From CAWCDJ01 sp963778675 (lineage in GTDB: Bacteria > Acidobacteriota > Terriglobia > Bryobacterales > Bryobacteraceae): DNA of 64,000 bases. Location of the stretch: positions 558,001 through 622,000 of the forward strand of contig CAVZVI010000014.1 in NCBI GenBank assembly GCA_963778675.1, read 5' to 3'. How positions within the stretch are numbered: the stretch's first letter is position 1; every line of letters starts with the position of its first letter. Positions 17,558 to 26,216 of the stretch are shown here, one piece after another. Below the pieces are notes generated by a model. The model searched no databases and was not told where the DNA came from. It worked only from the letters and a program-made list of their open reading frames with translations. The translations under genes and the position numbers were made by a program.

Positions 17558-19399
17558 TTAGAAACGTGTGGTTAAGCCGAGCGAGAGCATCGTCGCGCCG
17601 GAGTAGGTGGGGAATCCCAGAACCGGTGTGGAATTGAGCGCCTTGGGGGCGCCGATGTGCCACCCCGATCCGGAGTAGTCATAAAGGTACTTGATGAAAT
17701 CGGCCTTGAAGATGAAGCGGTCGTTGATGCGGTGGGTCAGGTAGGCTTCGGCGACGTTGCCGCGCGTGTTGGTTTTGGGCGCGATGATGTCGTCGGCGGC
17801 CTGGGCGAAGTTGAACCAATACTCGCTGCCGTGGTTGAACTCGAAACCGAGCTTCGTGCGCTCGTCGTTCGGGAAACTGAAGCGCATGCCGGCCAGGACC
17901 ATGTAGCCGGTGCGGTTGACAGGCGTTTCGAAGGGGTCGGAGAGCAAACCCCCGAAAGGCGTAGTCTGGCCGTTGGGCCGGGTGGCGGAAAGATTGCCGC
18001 TGGCGTAGAAATCGAAAGCGCTCTGTTTCCGCGTCACGTTCATCCCGAACAGGTGGATCGCGCCGAGGTTGGCGGAAGGCGTGTACCGCATCACCACGGG
18101 GGCGTTAATCGCGTCGCCCGTCAGCGGATTGACCGGGAGCACGACCAGGCCGTCAAAGCCATCGGCCACGTTGAACGCGTGCGCGTAGGTTGCCTGCACC
18201 AGGGTGTCGTCGGTGTTCCACAGGTCGAGGTTGGCGCCCAGGAAGTGGGTGTCTTTGAGCCGGTCCTGCGGCATCTTCAGGAGGTCGCCGTTGCCGAAGC
18301 CCGATTCATAACCGAGACCCCAGCACAGCCGCCAGATCATGTTGTCGGTCACGCGGTAGCCGACCGTAATGCCGTCGAACTGAAAATCGATCAGGCTGCC
18401 CGAGGGTGTTCCGCCGCGTAGTTCGTCCTGGCGGTAGTTCAGAGGAGGACCACCAGTGGAAGGCCGCCGGCCGATCGAGAGGTACAGCCGCGAACCGCCG
18501 ATGTTGTTCCAACTGAAATAGGCACGCTCCACCCGCACCTGGTCGGAATTGGGAACCCCGCTGGTGGTTCCGTCCATGTTGAGGGTATTGGGCTGGCCGT
18601 TGAAGACCTGCACGCCGGTGGAATCGCCGAACACCTTGTACATGCTCAGCCGGCCTGAGAACGATACGTTGTCCGCCACCCGGGCGTCGAAATTGAGGCG
18701 AAGCCGGTTGGTGAAGAGACTGTCGTTGTTGTCCTTGTAAGACGGTGTGAATGTGGAGGGCATCAGCATGCCCATGAGCTGCTGCTGCATGGCCGCCGGG
18801 AACGACGCCATGCCCTGCTTGAGTTTGTCGAAGGTCAGATTGTTGGTGAACTGCAGGTAGTCGGCGTAATGCGAGGCCACTGTGCTGTCGATCTCGCTGA
18901 CACTGGCCGGAGGCCGGCCGAGGATCGGCATGGCGAACATCGATTTCACAACCAGGTTCTGCAACTGCATTCCGTCATAGTGCGCCGGCACCGATCCCAG
19001 GATGCTGTGGGATTCGAACCGGTAGTCGCCCGTAAAGCGAATTCGGTCGAGAGCCTGGCCGCGCTCCGTTGCAGATACCCTCTGATCCAGCTCCTTGAGC
19101 GTGGCGGCCACTTCGGATGCGGGTGGCGCGGGCTGCGTCTCGGCCTGCGCCTTCGACGGCGCCTGCTGCTCCTGGGCCTTCAGGCGCTGCTCGAGCGCCG
19201 CGACTTCCTGTTTCAGTTTTTCGAGCTCCTGCTGCAGCACGGACGTGTTGCCGGCAGCTTGCGGTGCGTCTGCCGCAGCCGGGGGCGCTTTGGCCGCTGC
19301 GCCGTCCGGAGGAGTGGCACCATCCGCGCCGCCGCCGGGCGCTGCCCAGGCAAGCGGGACTACGATGATCAGGAACGCGAGGAGAATAATTCTACGCAT
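17558..19399 (-). CDS. Outer-membrane porin with N-terminal coiled coil (DUF3373-like)
   Basis: A 613-aa exported protein (signal MRRIILLAFLIIVVPLAWA). After a Pro/Ala-rich linker a coiled coil is clear (LQQELEKLKQEVAALEQRLKAQEQQ region, about residues 55-80). The rest is a beta barrel with alternating aromatic strands, repeated Asn/Gly turns and a terminal Phe (GLTTRF), typical of outer-membrane insertion. Such DUF3373-type porins occur beside multiheme cytochromes in metal-reducing bacteria. First gene of the cytochrome operon, with a possible promoter about 40 bp upstream. Confidence 0.82.
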   Translation of the reverse strand: MRRIILLAFLIIVVPLAWAAPGGGADGATPPDGAAAKAPPAAADAPQAAGNTSVLQQELEKLKQEVAALEQRLKAQEQQAPSKAQAETQPAPPASEVAATLKELDQRVSATERGQALDRIRFTGDYRFESHSILGSVPAHYDGMQLQNLVVKSMFAMPILGRPPASVSEIDSTVASHYADYLQFTNNLTFDKLKQGMASFPAAMQQQLMGMLMPSTFTPSYKDNNDSLFTNRLRLNFDARVADNVSFSGRLSMYKVFGDSTGVQVFNGQPNTLNMDGTTSGVPNSDQVRVERAYFSWNNIGGSRLYLSIGRRPSTGGPPLNYRQDELRGGTPSGSLIDFQFDGITVGYRVTDNMIWRLCWGLGYESGFGNGDLLKMPQDRLKDTHFLGANLDLWNTDDTLVQATYAHAFNVADGFDGLVVLPVNPLTGDAINAPVVMRYTPSANLGAIHLFGMNVTRKQSAFDFYASGNLSATRPNGQTTPFGGLLSDPFETPVNRTGYMVLAGMRFSFPNDERTKLGFEFNHGSEYWFNFAQAADDIIAPKTNTRGNVAEAYLTHRINDRFIFKADFIKYLYDYSGSGWHIGAPKALNSTPVLGFPTYSGATMLSLGLTTRF

Positions 19400-19438
19400 G
19401 AAAAAGACCTCGCGCCAAGGAATAACAGAGTCGAAAGT

Positions 19439-19468
19439 ATTAAATCAAGAAATTTCGCAATTGCGCAA
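19439..19468 (-). promoter_or_regulatory. Candidate promoter/operator of porin-cytochrome operon
   Basis: On the minus strand TTGCGC (19463-19468) is followed after 18 nt by TTTAAT (19439-19444), about 40 bp before the porin start. Two direct TTGCG steps (TTGCGCAATTGCG) overlap the -35, in an AT-rich patch that stands out from the surroundings, and could be a binding site for the ArsR protein encoded at the end of the operon. Weak match; inference. Confidence 0.3.
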
Positions 19469-19598
19469 CTGTCTTAGAAGAGAAGGAAAACCAGCGCCGG
19501 AATTTTCTTCAAGCTGTGGAAAACAATGTTGATGTCTTGGTCAACGGCGGCTTGGCGTGAGTGGAGGGGTGTGAAATTCCGGCACAGGCTCCTGCCGG

Positions 19599-20180
19599 CT
19601 ACAGAGAGGCGGTAATCAGGTGGCTGTATGTTCCGAACGGGGAGGATTTCACCTCGCGCCAGCCGCTCGATTGGAGCGAGGTTTCAACTGCGGAAGAGCT
19701 GACGCGATGGTGCTGCGGTGGTCCGGGAGGGGAGGTTAAATCCGCGCGCCAATCGAGGATGGCGATGCGGCCCGAGGGGCGCAGGATCCGCCGCATTTCC
19801 GCCAGCACATCCGCGGGGTCGTCCAGTTCGTGCCAGATGTTCGCTAGGAATACGAGATCGCAGCAGTGCTCCGTCAGCCCGGTGGCTGCAGCCGAACCCT
19901 GGAGCAGGCTGATGTTGGACGGCGCCGCCTCTAGCCGCAGCTTCTCTTCGAGGAGAGCGAGCATCTCAGGCTGAAGGTCGACAGCCCAGACTTTCCCTTG
20001 CGGAGCGACCGCCACGGCGAAAGGCAGCGCGAAGAAGCCGGTTCCCGCGCCGATATCGGCAACCACCATTCCGGGTTGCAGGCCGAGCAGCGCGGACGCC
20101 TCTCCCGGAGGCATCCACTGCAGCCGCTGGGGATCTTCCAGGCGGTGGGCACTGCCAGGCTGAAAAGTTCTCTCGTTCAT
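19599..20180 (-). CDS. Class I SAM-dependent methyltransferase
   Basis: A 193-aa cytoplasmic protein. The SAM-binding loop is VVADIGAGTGFFALPFA, the acidic residue of motif II is in WAVDLQPEML, and CCDLVFLANIWHELDDP followed by LRPSGRIAILDW is typical of the UbiE/ArsM-like methyltransferase fold. The N-terminus (HRLEDPQRLQWMPPGE) resembles a group in which the segment contacts small substrates. Substrate unknown. It lies downstream of the FmdB-type gene, separated by a GC-rich hairpin. Confidence 0.88.
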   Translation of the reverse strand: MNERTFQPGSAHRLEDPQRLQWMPPGEASALLGLQPGMVVADIGAGTGFFALPFAVAVAPQGKVWAVDLQPEMLALLEEKLRLEAAPSNISLLQGSAAATGLTEHCCDLVFLANIWHELDDPADVLAEMRRILRPSGRIAILDWRADLTSPPGPPQHHRVSSSAVETSLQSSGWREVKSSPFGTYSHLITASL

Positions 20181-20231
20181 AGGGGGATCACTCCGAGCGT
20201 CGGGCGGCCGACCGGCCGCCGTCTAGCGGGC

Positions 20232-20411
20232 TCAAGTGAAGCGGCCGGAGCCCGACGTGCTGCATCCTCCGGTCGAAAAAGCGGATAGCAGCCGCTCGAC
20301 CTCGCTGGACCGGCACTCCGGACACTCGGTTTCGCGATCGGCATCCTGCATCCGGCGGAGCATTTCGAAGCTCTTGCCGCACTTCTGGCAACGGTATTCG
20401 TAGAGGGGCAT
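20232..20411 (-). CDS. FmdB-family zinc-ribbon protein
   Basis: A 59-aa protein starting MPLYEYRCQKCGKSFE. Two CxxC knuckles (CQKC and CPEC) form the zinc ribbon of the FmdB/CxxC_CxxC_SSSS regulatory family, followed by the typical SSEVERLLSAFS and a GGCSTSG tail. Function is not established; the group is implicated in regulation, and the family's usual length is 60-110 aa. Stop TGA is at 20232. It is easily missed because of its length. Confidence 0.9.
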   Translation of the reverse strand: MPLYEYRCQKCGKSFEMLRRMQDADRETECPECRSSEVERLLSAFSTGGCSTSGSGRFT

Positions 20412-20459
20412 AGTTCGATTTCACTTCTTAGATGCAGTTCCAGTGCCTTACGTGACACG

Positions 20460-22028
20460 CTAGCGCGCCGCCTGTCCGCGGGGCCTTGTGAGAAATCGTT
20501 CAAAAAACCGCAGTCTGGCCGCGCTGCTTGCCACCGGGATCGCCTCCATCCGGTCGCCCAGGTTCATGGTGGTGGCGGGCTTCTCCTTGACCGGGGGCCA
20601 ATGTGGCAGTCCCTTGCCGTTCGGATCGCCGGTGGCCGCGAAATTCACCCAGTAGGAGGATACCTCGCCGGCGATTTTCCGGTCCGCCTCCGTAAAAGGC
20701 CGGTCGGAGCGGCTCAGGGAGTTCAGCGCATAAGGAACTTCCGAGGTGTGAAACGCCCCGTACTTTTCGGCATCCGGCCCGGGCAGGACGTGGTTCCAGT
20801 AATACGTATAGGCGTCTGTCTTGGCGGTCCGTGCGCGGCTCACGGCCCAAAGATACATCGACACCCGCTCCTGGTCGCGCGCGCTCTCGTTTTGCGCCTC
20901 GCCGGCCTGGACGTCCGACGATGCCGGGTACAACTCGAAGAACGCGCCGGCCTCATCCTGATAGCGCCGGCGGGCCTGCTCCTGGAATGCCGCGAGCGTG
21001 ACGGCGGGATGCGGAACGGCGCCGCCCTCGTCGGCGTTGCAGCCGGTCAGAGTCGGGACATCGTTCTGTCTGCCCTGCGCGAAAATCTCCTCGACCGGGG
21101 CGGGCAGGAAGTATCCGTCCACCACCGGCCCGAACCGGAAACCGCCGGGCACCGGGGCGGTCAATTCTTTCCAGGGCATGGCACGCAGTTCCGCCAGGGA
21201 GTGCGCACCCTTGGCTTCGGCGAAGCGCAGCCCGTCTTTGTCTGCATCGGCCAGGGAGCGGGGGCCGCGGCCGCCCGAGACGCCCGAACCGCTTTCCGCG
21301 ATCGCCCGCTGGAACAGGCCCCTGGCCAGCGGCGATGCCGTAAGGGCATGCGTGTTGGACGCCCCGGCGGATTGGCCGGCAACGGTCACGCGGTCGGGAT
21401 CGCCGCCGAAAGCCGCGATGTTGGCGTGAATCCACTGTAGCGCCGCCACCAGGTCGAGGAGCGCATAGTTGCCCGACGCATGCCGGCCGGATTCTGCCGT
21501 CAGCTCCGGATGGGCGAAGAATCCCAGCACGCCCAACCGGTAGTTGACGGTAACCACCACCAGGCCCTTCCGCGCCAGCCCTTCGCCGTCGTAGACCGGC
21601 ACCGATCCGGACCCTTCGGTGTTCGCCCCGCCATGAATCCACATCAGAACCGGCCGCTTCGCATCGGGACGGTCTGCGGCGGTCCAGACGTTCAGGTAAA
21701 GGCAGTCTTCACTGATGTCCCCGTGCGCCATGAACTCATAGGTCCACGGCTTATGCTCGTTCACAATATTCTGAATGCAACTGGCGGAAAAATGATCGGC
21801 TTTGCGCACTCCCTTCCAGGCGGCCGGCGGCTCGGGTGCGTGCCAGCGCAGCGTGCCGACCGGCGGAGCGGCGAACGGGACGCCCTTGAAGACCGTCACC
21901 GAGGGATCGGCTCCGGCCACGCCCGAAACCAATCCGCCGCTGGTGCGTACCGGCTGCCGGATGGCGGCGGCCAGCGGAAATGCGGCGGCCGCGATCCCTG
22001 CCAGCAGGCCAATCATTCGTCTTTGCAT
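20460..22028 (-). CDS. Type-B carboxylesterase
   Basis: Secreted alpha/beta-hydrolase of 522 aa (signal MIGLLAGIAAAAFPLAAA). The family signature is present: oxyanion segment WIHGGANTEGSG, nucleophile Ser220 in AGQSAGASN, acidic residue in NADEGG and catalytic His in GAFHTSEVPY. It hydrolyses carboxylic esters; neighbours suggest deacylation of plant polysaccharides. It begins 5 bp after the GH106 fragment and is likely co-transcribed with it. Confidence 0.92.
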   Translation of the reverse strand: MQRRMIGLLAGIAAAAFPLAAAIRQPVRTSGGLVSGVAGADPSVTVFKGVPFAAPPVGTLRWHAPEPPAAWKGVRKADHFSASCIQNIVNEHKPWTYEFMAHGDISEDCLYLNVWTAADRPDAKRPVLMWIHGGANTEGSGSVPVYDGEGLARKGLVVVTVNYRLGVLGFFAHPELTAESGRHASGNYALLDLVAALQWIHANIAAFGGDPDRVTVAGQSAGASNTHALTASPLARGLFQRAIAESGSGVSGGRGPRSLADADKDGLRFAEAKGAHSLAELRAMPWKELTAPVPGGFRFGPVVDGYFLPAPVEEIFAQGRQNDVPTLTGCNADEGGAVPHPAVTLAAFQEQARRRYQDEAGAFFELYPASSDVQAGEAQNESARDQERVSMYLWAVSRARTAKTDAYTYYWNHVLPGPDAEKYGAFHTSEVPYALNSLSRSDRPFTEADRKIAGEVSSYWVNFAATGDPNGKGLPHWPPVKEKPATTMNLGDRMEAIPVASSAARLRFFERFLTRPRGQAAR

Positions 22029-22033
22029 GGCTT

Positions 22034-23326
22034 CTATTCTGTCACGACCCTCAGGACCTGCACCGGCCCCAGCAGCCCGGACGGCAGCAGGGGAGAGTTT
22101 TCACGGTAGAACTGCTGTGTCGTGTAAGTGTACTTCTTCTCCACGCCTGGTTGCTGATCGCCGATCAGCCGGTTGACCCAGAGGTTAGTTACTTTGACTT
22201 CGATCGTGTTGGAGCCCGCCTTCAAGGCGCCCGTCACATCCACGCGGAACGGTGTATTCCAGAGGATGCCGAGCGGCTTGCCGTTGACCGAAACCTGCGC
22301 AAGGTTCTTGACGTCGCCCAGGTCGAGCCACAGGTGCGCCCCGGACTGGAACCAGCCGGCGGGCGCGCCGCGATCCGGCTGGAATGCGACGTCCCACGAA
22401 CCCTCGATCGTGGCGACGGTGCTTTCGTCCCGCTTGGGAAGGGTACGCGAAGGCGTCGCGGCTGCCTTCCGGAACACAACGAACACAGCTCCGTACGGAT
22501 CCAGGTGCAGCGGCACGGTAGTGCGTCCGCCGGCGATTCGATACGCGGCCGGTTCGACTACCCCGGTATCGGCGTGCCAGATCTCCGGAGCCTTGCCGTC
22601 GACGCGGAAGCTGGCGTCCACCGCTTCCGTGCGATGGTTGCGATTGTCCACCCAGTAGATTTCGCCATCCGCCAGTTTGCGGTGCACATACAGCAGGTTG
22701 GTGTCCTCCCGCGGCTTCGTGTATTCGAAGTCGGGTGCGACCGGAAGGGCCGCCTGGGTCTGTGCCATCACCTCGCCGCCGTAGACCTTGCCCTTGCCGT
22801 AGGCGTGCTCCCCGGCGCCGGCGCCCCATAGTTGACCGACGATGGTTTGAAACTCCGCCTGGTTGTCGCTGAGGCTGGGGCTGTCGACAGGCTTGGGTCC
22901 GGCGACCACTGCACCCGCGTTCACCAGGTCGCGGATCTTATGCAGCACCGGCAGCGACATATGCCGGCTATTGGGATCGAGCGCCAGTACCCGGTAACTC
23001 ATGCCGCTGGGTGTGACGATGTGCCCGCCGGCTACCGATAGGCGGTGGACGATGGCATCCGCATTGACGTAATCGAAATTATACCCGGCCGGAACGTCGG
23101 GCGCCTTGTTGCCGAACAGCGCGGTGATGTTCGAGTCTTCGCCATAGAAGTAGATCACGTCTGCAACGAACTTACCCTGCTGGAGCATGTAAGAGCTGCG
23201 GGCAAGATAACTGACCCACGGCCTGGCGATCTCGGCCCAGGTTTCGTGGCGGGTGAACCACTGCCCGAAGGGGCCCAGGCCGAGGCCGGGAATCTTGTCG
23301 TTCACCGGCTGGTGGCTGCGGGGTAT
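22034..23326 (-). pseudogene. 5'-truncated GH106-type alpha-L-rhamnosidase
   Basis: The open frame resembles only the C-terminal roughly 40% of GH106 proteins, which usually exceed 1000 aa. It begins at SHQPVNDKIPGLGLGPFGQ, a conserved internal segment, directly after a TGA at 23327; the best available start is GTG 23305, giving 423 aa without a signal peptide. A galactose-binding-like beta domain is present (WLDLGDVKNLAQVSVNGKPL, GSNTIEVKVTNLWVNRLIGD). The N-terminal catalytic half is absent and the upstream DNA carries nothing similar, so a deletion or recombination joint lies near 23320. Probably inactive, although the 3' part is intact. Confidence 0.72.
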
Positions 23327-23425
23327 TCAGCGCTATCGCAAGGCGGGACGCGCGGCGGGGCGGGAAAGAGAGCCGTCCCCTATTTTCGTTTGGGGGTCTT
23401 TCGTACGGAGCGGCGCCTTGCCGCT

Positions 23426-23545
23426 TTAGCCGCGGGCCGGGGCGGTCTTGGGGGCGCTCGGCTGCTCGTGCCAATCGTGCTCTTCCGGATGATGGTGGCC
23501 GTGTGCCAATTCTTTCAGATGACGCTTGAATTCAAGTTCGTTCAT
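23426..23545 (-). CDS. Very small His-rich protein
   Basis: A 39-aa frame starts MNELEFKRHLKELAHGHHH and continues PEEHDWHEQPSAP before a basic tail. Eight His residues, several in HGHHH and EHDWHE, could bind metal. No signal or membrane segment. The ribosome site is weak. It lies between the GH106 break and a divergent 50-aa gene, with 26 bp between the starts. I have no family name; coding status is inferred from composition and the clean start and stop. Confidence 0.45.
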   Translation of the reverse strand: MNELEFKRHLKELAHGHHHPEEHDWHEQPSAPKTAPARG

Positions 23546-23571
23546 GGCATGAAACCTGCACATTCCCCGGC

Positions 23572-23724
23572 ATGATTAGAAAACTCAAATCCGGCGAATA
23601 CCGGCTGTATTCGAGAAAACCAGACGCCCAGACCGGAAAGCGCAGGAACCTGGGCACATTCAGTACGCGCGAGGCGGCGGAGAAGCACGAGCGGGAGGTA
23701 CAGTTCTTCAAACGGGCACACTGA
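23572..23724 (+). CDS. Small conserved basic protein
   Basis: A 50-aa frame starting MIRKLKSGEYRLYSRKPD and ending EREVQFFKRAH. The pattern (short beta hairpin with GEYRLYSRK and TGKRRNLGTF, then a helix TREAAEKHEREVQFFK) resembles a compact fold like the N-terminal arm-binding domain of integrases, and I recall similar stand-alone small proteins in soil bacteria. Function unknown; possibly nucleic-acid binding. It is divergent from the His-rich gene. Confidence 0.65.
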   Translation: MIRKLKSGEYRLYSRKPDAQTGKRRNLGTFSTREAAEKHEREVQFFKRAH

Positions 23725-23766
23725 AGACGGGGCGCCCATGCGGAATCCGCGTGCTCGCGGCCCTTC

Positions 23767-24216
23767 TTATGAGGAGCGCCGGGCCCTGGTACGCGCCGCT
23801 TTGACGGCGGCACTGTGGCGGCCGGCAGCCCCCTTGGTGCGTACCGCCTTCATGGCGGCCTTGCGGCGGCTCGCGGGCCCGCGCAGCCTGGCGCTAGCCC
23901 GCGCCTGCCGGGAAAGTGCGGTATGGGATGCGGCTGCCGTGCCTTCGCGCTTGAGGGCCCGGCGCGTCGCGCGCGACCGCGTGGGATTCGTCTTGCGCCC
24001 CGCCGCTGCTTTCGGCGCCTTCTTGCCCGGCTGAGGCGGCAGTTTCACCCCCGCCTTTCTCGCCTTCGACAATCCAATCGCAATCGCTTGTTTTGCGGAC
24101 CGTGCACCGTGCTTACCCTTGCGGACGTGCTCAATTTCTTCGCGGACGTACTTCCCAGCCTGAGTGGACGCGGACTTTGGCTTACGCGCTCGTTTAACGG
24201 TCTTCTTTTCGGGCAT
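23767..24216 (-). CDS. Histone-H1-like basic protein with DUF6496 motif
   Basis: A 149-aa, very Lys/Arg/Ala-rich protein. Residues about 20-58 (GKYVREEIEHVRKGKHG, ARSAKQAIAIGLSKARKAG) match the DUF6496 pattern found in small bacterial basic proteins; the rest is a low-complexity tail resembling eukaryotic H1 tails. Probably binds and compacts DNA. Cytoplasmic; no signal. It stands alone between a convergent small gene and a 239-bp gene-free stretch. Confidence 0.75.
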   Translation of the reverse strand: MPEKKTVKRARKPKSASTQAGKYVREEIEHVRKGKHGARSAKQAIAIGLSKARKAGVKLPPQPGKKAPKAAAGRKTNPTRSRATRRALKREGTAAASHTALSRQARASARLRGPASRRKAAMKAVRTKGAAGRHSAAVKAARTRARRSS

Positions 24217-24455
24217 GACTAAATTTCACCTCGGCTCTTTGGCATGAAAATTTCCCCCCAAGAGTGTTTGCAACTTAGTGACCCATCGGCTCGGCCGGTA
24301 TCATTCCTTACGCTGCCCACCGCGGCATGAGAAGATCTGGTTGTGTGGATCACCTACCCCGCGCGCGGAGGCTCGAGTTCAGTGACCATACGAATGGCAG
24401 TATTGCTCATACTGGGCGAGGTACCGTTGCAGGAAAGAGATGTGGCTTGCCGGCA
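24217..24455. other. Gene-free stretch
   Basis: About 240 bp between the histone-like gene and the end of the glycan operon. Short open frames here have no recognisable features or ribosome sites and continue antisense into the neighbouring membrane-protein gene. I see no repeat, RNA or clear terminator. Confidence 0.5.
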
Positions 24456-26216
24456 TCAGAGATTCAGTTCCGGGATCTCCAGGATCTCCACCCTCACAGG
24501 GTCTCTGAGAAAGCGGGCCCCGGGGCCGCCCGTCACGAACTCTCCGGAACGCGACTGAATGGGTCCGCCGGCGAACAGGGCCTCGACATCCTTCAGGTTC
24601 CCCGGGAGGAAATTGAGCGGCACACCATCTTCGATCACCTCGGGGGGCACGCGGAAGCCGCTCAGGCTCACCGCAGGGATGCGGAAGAGAAGCTTACGGA
24701 GGCTTCCGAAGGGAGTCAGGCGCAAGTAGACGCGCGCGATCAACGGATGGCGGCTCGCCGGAATCGAGAATGGGCGTCCCAGACGAAGCACCCGGGTTTC
24801 GACGAGCCGGGGCAGGCCGAAACGGGGAGTCGGCCTCCGTCGCAAGAGAAGACGGCCGGCAGCCGAGACCGCCAGATCGTAGTGCCGGTACAGTGAAAGG
24901 GTCGTGGCGGGCGTGTCCAGGAGAGGATTCCGGCTGTCGATGGACTTCCACTCGAAGAGAACTAGAGGCGGTGCCGACTGATCGTCCTCCAGGAACGCGG
25001 CATCCAGGCCGTCGAGATAGGGTGTGTAGGCGGAATAAGCCTGCACGATCGGAAACGGCCGGAAGTTCAACCCATTCGCGGCAGCATAGGCGCACTCGTA
25101 GGGGAAGATAGCCACCGGCCTGGCGCCGATTGCTGACAGGATCTCCGCCGGCAGCTGGTCGGAGGCGAGCGGAACTTGCGCCGGGGCGCCGGTAGCCGCC
25201 AGGGTCAGGCACCCGGCCCCGAGGATCGTTGCGGCGGGCGCCAGGCGGAGCCCGTCCCTGATGCTCATTTCACTGAACAAGACCACGATCGCCAGCAACA
25301 GCGGCGTGAAAGCGAAGATCATTCCGACGTGCAGCGGCTCGCGCACGAAACTGTGCTTGAAGACCAGGAACAGCGGACCGAGAAAAGCGAGTGCAATCGG
25401 GAACGCACGGTCCCGGACGACATACAACCGAATCATCAGAACCAGCCACGAAACCACGACCACGAGTGCCAGAAGCAGCGGTCCCGGTGGTCCTGTCGAA
25501 GTCATGGCGGTGCTGTACCCCGACGAGACTTCGAGGCCGGCGCGCACGTAGCGGACAAGGCCCGCTGTCGAAGGAAAGTAGACCAGGTATCCAGCGGCGA
25601 AAAGCAGGGGTGCGCCGATGGCCGCCGCGGCAAGGGAATGCAATGCCATGCGGCGATCGCGAAGAGCGGCGCCGGCCGCGAACAAGATGACCGCACTGAG
25701 CACCATAATGCCCGCCGTGAATTTGACGAACAGCAGCAGCACGCCGATTATCCACGCTGCAGTGTGGAGCCAGCGCCATCGCATCTCGACCGCCGCCGCG
25801 CCCAGCAGAAGCAGGCCGAGAAACGCGAGGAACAGCTCGGGCCCTACATAGTCGTAAAAGTGGAAAGCGCGACGGCCGATCAGCAGGCAGACGGCGAAGC
25901 ACAGCAGCCGCTTCGATCCGATCCGGCGTCCGAACACCAGCCAGCAGATCACACCCGTGAAGACCAGCCAGCAGAACACCTGGAACGCGATCCCCCGCAC
26001 CAGGTTCCCACCAATATCCATAGGCAGCGTGAGCCAGGCCAGCGGCCCATACGTGAAGAACACGTCCCGGCCGAAAATCAGGCCGCGCGCGTGCGCGTCA
26101 TTCACCGCGAAGGCCCAGGAGGGGTCCAGGCCGGCAGTGACCGGGTACCAGCGCACGGGCCAGGCGAGGATGGCGATCGAGACAAACAGCAGGGTGCGAA
26201 CGGCGGCGGACCGCAT
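24456..26216 (-). CDS. Polytopic membrane protein of glycan cluster
   Basis: A 586-aa integral membrane protein with about ten hydrophobic segments up to residue ~320 (for example LLCFAVCLLIG, LALVVVVSWLVLMIRLYVV) and a soluble C-terminal region. An early acidic residue in the first loop (TAGLDPSWAFAVNDAHARG) and the overall layout recall lipid-linked sugar transferases of the GT-C class, but I cannot name a family. Its ATG overlaps the stop of the upstream epimerase by 1 bp (TAATG), making it the fourth gene of the operon. Probable role: assembly or modification of a surface polysaccharide. Confidence 0.7.
   Translation of the reverse strand: MRSAAVRTLLFVSIAILAWPVRWYPVTAGLDPSWAFAVNDAHARGLIFGRDVFFTYGPLAWLTLPMDIGGNLVRGIAFQVFCWLVFTGVICWLVFGRRIGSKRLLCFAVCLLIGRRAFHFYDYVGPELFLAFLGLLLLGAAAVEMRWRWLHTAAWIIGVLLLFVKFTAGIMVLSAVILFAAGAALRDRRMALHSLAAAAIGAPLLFAAGYLVYFPSTAGLVRYVRAGLEVSSGYSTAMTSTGPPGPLLLALVVVVSWLVLMIRLYVVRDRAFPIALAFLGPLFLVFKHSFVREPLHVGMIFAFTPLLLAIVVLFSEMSIRDGLRLAPAATILGAGCLTLAATGAPAQVPLASDQLPAEILSAIGARPVAIFPYECAYAAANGLNFRPFPIVQAYSAYTPYLDGLDAAFLEDDQSAPPLVLFEWKSIDSRNPLLDTPATTLSLYRHYDLAVSAAGRLLLRRRPTPRFGLPRLVETRVLRLGRPFSIPASRHPLIARVYLRLTPFGSLRKLLFRIPAVSLSGFRVPPEVIEDGVPLNFLPGNLKDVEALFAGGPIQSRSGEFVTGGPGARFLRDPVRVEILEIPELNL

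Noticed and set aside
20203..20220. GC-rich hairpin (GGCGGCC/GGCCGCC) between the FmdB and methyltransferase genes
   Set aside because: No U-run follows on the minus strand, so I cannot call it a terminator.
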